Positions 61,646 to 64,000 of a stretch of 64,000 nt of DNA are shown here, one piece after another. The stretch's first letter is position 1. Each line of letters begins with the position of its first letter. Source of the stretch: Ferrovibrio terrae_A (GTDB taxonomy: Bacteria; Pseudomonadota; Alphaproteobacteria; Ferrovibrionales; Ferrovibrionaceae); the NCBI RefSeq assembly GCF_943372915.1, contig NZ_CALSAN010000010.1, forward strand, positions 85,817-149,816. Direction: 5' to 3'. The notes beneath the pieces are model-generated. The model was not told where the DNA came from, ran no database searches, and worked only from the letters and a program-made list of their open reading frames with translations. The position numbers were made by a program, and so were the translations under genes.

Positions 61646-62341
61646 TTACAACAGCCCCTGCTCGCGAAAACTGACATGGCCCTTGCGGCCGATGATCAGA
61701 TGGTCATGCACAGCGATGCCAAGCGCCGAAGCGGCTGATATCACCTGGCGCGTCACCTCGATATCGGCGCGCGAGGGTGTCGGGTCGCCGCTTGGGTGAT
61801 TGTGCACCAGGATCAGTGCCGCGGCATTCAGCTCCAGAGCCCGCTTCACCACCTCGCGTGGATAGACCGGCGTGTGGTCGACGGTGCCGCGCTGCTGTTG
61901 CTCGTCAGCGATCACCTGGTTCTTGCGATCCAGAAACAAAATCCGGAACTGTTCGATTCCTTCATGCTGCAGGGCGGCGCGACAATAGTCCAGCAGGGCC
62001 TGCCAGCTGGAAACGGCCGGACGCTGCGTCGCATCGGCCTTCAGCATGCGCAGGCCGGCTTCGCGGGTCACCTTCAGGGCGGCGATCACCGCATCGCCGC
62101 AACCGGGCACTTTCGCCAGGCGCTCGGCAGGCGCGGCCAACGCGCCAGCCAGCGAGCCGAATTCCGCAATCAGCGTCTTGGCCAGCGGTTTGGTATCGCC
62201 ATTGCGGAAGACGCCGAACAGTATCAGTTCAAGGATTTCATAATCCGGTATGCCGCTGCCGGCGCTTTCAAGGAAGCGGGCCCGCAATCTGGCGCGATGG
62301 CCGTGGAAGTGGGGTTTCTCGTCTGCGCCCGCTTCTGCCAA
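61646..62341 (-). CDS. radC: RadC/JAB-domain protein
   Basis: A 231-residue RadC: N-terminal UPF0758/HhH region (FLESAGSGIPDYEILELILF, then KVPGCGDAVIAALK) and a JAMM metalloprotease-like domain with LVHNHPSGDPTPSRAD. Historically linked to DNA repair; the real function is uncertain. The start is a TTG at 62341 with GGGACGC upstream; no ATG or GTG fits. It lies 9 bases after map on the same strand. Confidence 0.9.
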   Translation of the reverse strand: MAEAGADEKPHFHGHRARLRARFLESAGSGIPDYEILELILFGVFRNGDTKPLAKTLIAEFGSLAGALAAPAERLAKVPGCGDAVIAALKVTREAGLRMLKADATQRPAVSSWQALLDYCRAALQHEGIEQFRILFLDRKNQVIADEQQQRGTVDHTPVYPREVVKRALELNAAALILVHNHPSGDPTPSRADIEVTRQVISAASALGIAVHDHLIIGRKGHVSFREQGLL

Positions 62342-62350
62342 GCGTCCCGT

Positions 62351-63187
62351 CTATGCGTATGGCGGTTTGTGCCAGCCCTTGGGCGACAGCGTGAATATCT
62401 CGTAACCGGTCTCGGTGACACCGATCGAATGCTCAAACTGTGCCGACAGCGAGCGGTCCTTGGTCACTGCGGTCCAGCCATCCGACAGCAGCTTCACCTG
62501 CCACTTGCCGGCATTCACCATCGGCTCGATGGTGAAGAACATGCCGGCCTTGAGCGGCACACCGGTGCCCGGCTCGCCGTAATGCAGGATATTCGGCGGT
62601 TCGTGGAAGATGCGTCCGAGGCCATGGCCGCAGAAATCGCGCACCACCGAGAAGCGCTCCTTCTCGACGAACTGCTGGATCGCATAGCCGATATCGCCCG
62701 TGGTGGCGCCAGGCTTGACCACCTCGATGCCGCGCATCATCGCTTCATAGGTGACGTCGCAGATTCGCTTGCCCTTCACGCCGACATCGCCGAGCAGGAA
62801 CATGCGGCTGGTATCGCCATGCCAGCCATCGACGATCACGGTGACGTCGATGTTCAGGATGTCGCCATCCTCCAGCACCTTGTCGCCGGGGATGCCATGG
62901 CAGACCACGTGGTTCACCGACGTGCAGATCGATTTCGGGAAGCCGCGATAACCCAGCGGTGCCGGCACGGCGCCGTGCTGGGTGATGAAATTGTGGCACA
63001 GCGTGTTCAATTCGTCGGTGGTGACGCCGGGCACCACATGAGGCGTGATGAAATCCAGCGTCTCGGCAGCGAGTTTGCCGGCCGCACGCATGCTGGCGAA
63101 ATCCTCGGTCTTGTGCAGACGGATGGCGCCGGGACGGAAATCGTCGTCGTCTTCGGTATCGAGGATGCGAGCCTGGTTCTGGTTCAC
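62351..63187 (-). CDS. map: type I methionine aminopeptidase
   Basis: A 278-residue aminopeptidase: NHVVCHGIPGDKVLEDGDIL near residue 92, metal ligands in NIDVTVIVDGWHGDTSRMF, FCGHGLGRIFHEPPNI and FTIEPMVNAGKW, and QFEHSIGVTETGYEI at the end. It removes the initiator methionine. GTG at 63187 is the best start available; the first 20 residues are an acidic extension before the conserved IRLHKTEDF. Confidence 0.95.
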   Translation of the reverse strand: MNQNQARILDTEDDDDFRPGAIRLHKTEDFASMRAAGKLAAETLDFITPHVVPGVTTDELNTLCHNFITQHGAVPAPLGYRGFPKSICTSVNHVVCHGIPGDKVLEDGDILNIDVTVIVDGWHGDTSRMFLLGDVGVKGKRICDVTYEAMMRGIEVVKPGATTGDIGYAIQQFVEKERFSVVRDFCGHGLGRIFHEPPNILHYGEPGTGVPLKAGMFFTIEPMVNAGKWQVKLLSDGWTAVTKDRSLSAQFEHSIGVTETGYEIFTLSPKGWHKPPYA

Positions 63188-63218
63188 GGTGTATTATTCA
63201 CTGTTTTATTTCAATAAG

Positions 63219-63911
63219 TTACGGGTCAATTTCAAGCCGGTCGGCAATGGCGATGCCGGCCTCCGTAACGGTGCAAGCGTAACATAGCGCCTCGACCCCG
63301 GCATTCCTAGCCTCGATGAAGGCGGCGGCATAGCCCGGGTCGCAGTCGGCGGCAATGCGGAAATGGCGGCAATCGCCGCGCTGGACCACGAACAGCATCA
63401 CCGCGCGATGCCCGGCAGCCACCATGGCCGACAGCTCGCGCAGATGCTTGGCGCCGCGTTCGGTGACGCAGTCGGGGAATTCCGCCAGCGGTGGCCGCCG
63501 GCTCAGATGCACGTTCTTGATTTCCAGATAGCAGTCGGGTCGGCCCTGCGTCGTCAGCAGGAAATCAACCCGGCTGTTGGTGCCGTATTTTACTTCAGGC
63601 CGGTGCAGGCTGTAATTCGCCAGTTCCGGGATGCGGTTCTGCGCCAGGGCCTCGGCCGCCAGTTTGTTGGGCAGGCCGGTATCGATCCCGACCAGGGTGC
63701 CGTCCGCTTCGGCGATCACCCAGCCCCAGTTCAGCTTACCCCTGCCAGGCTTGAGCCAGGCCCGGCTGCCCGGCCGGTCCAGCCCCAGCATGGCTCCGGG
63801 ATTGGGGCAGTGCACGGTTTCTTCATGGCCGTCGGCAAATCGCATGTCCGCCAGGAAACGCTTGTAGCGGCGGATCAGGATGGCCGGGGTGAGGGGCTGG
63901 GGAAACTGCAT
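63219..63911 (-). CDS. sfsA: SfsA family protein
   Basis: A 230-residue SfsA: the N-terminal OB-like part (LIRRYKRFLADM, VHCPNPGAMLGLDRPGSRAW) and the nuclease-like domain with SRVDFLLTTQGRPDCYLEIK and FPDCVTERGAKHLREL. Members have DNA/RNA-binding or nuclease activity. The ATG at 63911 gives the typical MQFPQPL start; an upstream in-frame codon is less likely. It is divergent from the cinA-like gene. Confidence 0.92.
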   Translation of the reverse strand: MQFPQPLTPAILIRRYKRFLADMRFADGHEETVHCPNPGAMLGLDRPGSRAWLKPGRGKLNWGWVIAEADGTLVGIDTGLPNKLAAEALAQNRIPELANYSLHRPEVKYGTNSRVDFLLTTQGRPDCYLEIKNVHLSRRPPLAEFPDCVTERGAKHLRELSAMVAAGHRAVMLFVVQRGDCRHFRIAADCDPGYAAAFIEARNAGVEALCYACTVTEAGIAIADRLEIDP

Positions 63912-63968
63912 GCTTCGCCTATAACGGCGGCTGGCCTGCACGTCCAGCGCGTGCTATGTCCTCTCGCC

Positions 63969-64000
63969 ATGACGGAAACGCCCAAAATCGTAACCGCAGC
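63969..64000 (+). CDS. probable start of a CinA-like molybdopterin-binding domain protein (partial)
   Basis: The ATG at 63969 gives MTETPKIVTA before the window ends. This matches the opening of competence/damage-inducible protein A homologues, and such a gene often neighbours sfsA and map in alphaproteobacteria. Only ten codons are visible, so the call leans on context. Confidence 0.5.
   Translation, partial: MTETPKIVTA

Overview
The window is GC-rich, densely packed chromosomal DNA that reads as an alphaproteobacterium, most likely of the Rhodospirillales. This rests on the F1 ATP synthase order atpHAGDC without F0 genes, the urtABCDE-ureABC arrangement, the radC/map/sfsA/cinA-like end, and the number of TRAP, TTT and ABC solute transporters. 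A Ferrovibrio-like genome would fit, but that is impression, not proof. I saw no tRNA, rRNA, insertion sequence, phage gene or CRISPR array.

Region 1 (1-14.2 kb) is amino-acid and organic-acid catabolism. It starts with a cut-off TAXI-type TRAP binding protein, a LysR regulator divergent from a DadA-like D-amino-acid dehydrogenase, and an overlapping minus-strand set of RpiR regulator, class III aminotransferase and BKACE-type beta-keto acid cleavage enzyme. A second LysR regulator then precedes a unit holding a DUF1445 protein (D-glutamate cyclase family), a DctPQM TRAP transporter, a DUF2848 protein and the 5-oxoprolinase subunits PxpB, PxpC and PxpA. This suggests uptake and use of 5-oxoproline and/or D-glutamate. 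The same palindrome, ATAAG-N5-CTTAT, lies before this LysR gene and before the unit.

Region 2 (14.3-23.8 kb) is a TetR regulator, a tripartite tricarboxylate (TctCBA) transporter, and a tight operon of two TIM-barrel isomerases, a long enolase-superfamily enzyme, a Gfo/Idh/MocA dehydrogenase and a DUF993 aldolase-like enzyme. Almost identical 16-bp palindromes (GTAAC-N6-GTTAC) before both the transporter and the catabolic operon join them into one probable TetR regulon whose substrate I cannot name. A clear terminator closes the operon.

Region 3 (23.8-39.8 kb) is urea uptake and hydrolysis: a degenerate RmlC-like gene overlapping ureD, a well-formed sigma-54 promoter, urtABCDE and ureABCE, then ureFG. 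A four-gene minus-strand cassette (carbamoyltransferase, 49-aa DUF5989 protein, SxtJ-like membrane protein, SGNH protein) sits between ureE and ureF. UrtB carries a duplicated periplasmic segment and UreC an extra loop of about 18 residues near its N-terminus.

Region 4 (39.8-51 kb) holds a DUF805 protein, an XRE/MmyB-type regulator with a SnoaL-like gene, a KDPG aldolase, a DUF1272 zinc protein, glycerol kinase, a flagellin, a 12-unit 10-bp tandem repeat, and the ATP synthase operon with its terminator. Region 5 (51-64 kb) holds bluB, a Tim44-domain protein, thiC under a TPP riboswitch, a soluble PAS histidine kinase, an ArsR/SRPBCC pair whose start codon lies inside a 36-bp palindrome, an MFS exporter, an MBOAT/SGNH acylation pair, and radC, map, sfsA and the start of a cinA-like gene.

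A recurring feature is a strong hairpin directly after the solute-binding-protein gene and before the permease genes in three transporter operons (TRAP, TTT and Urt).
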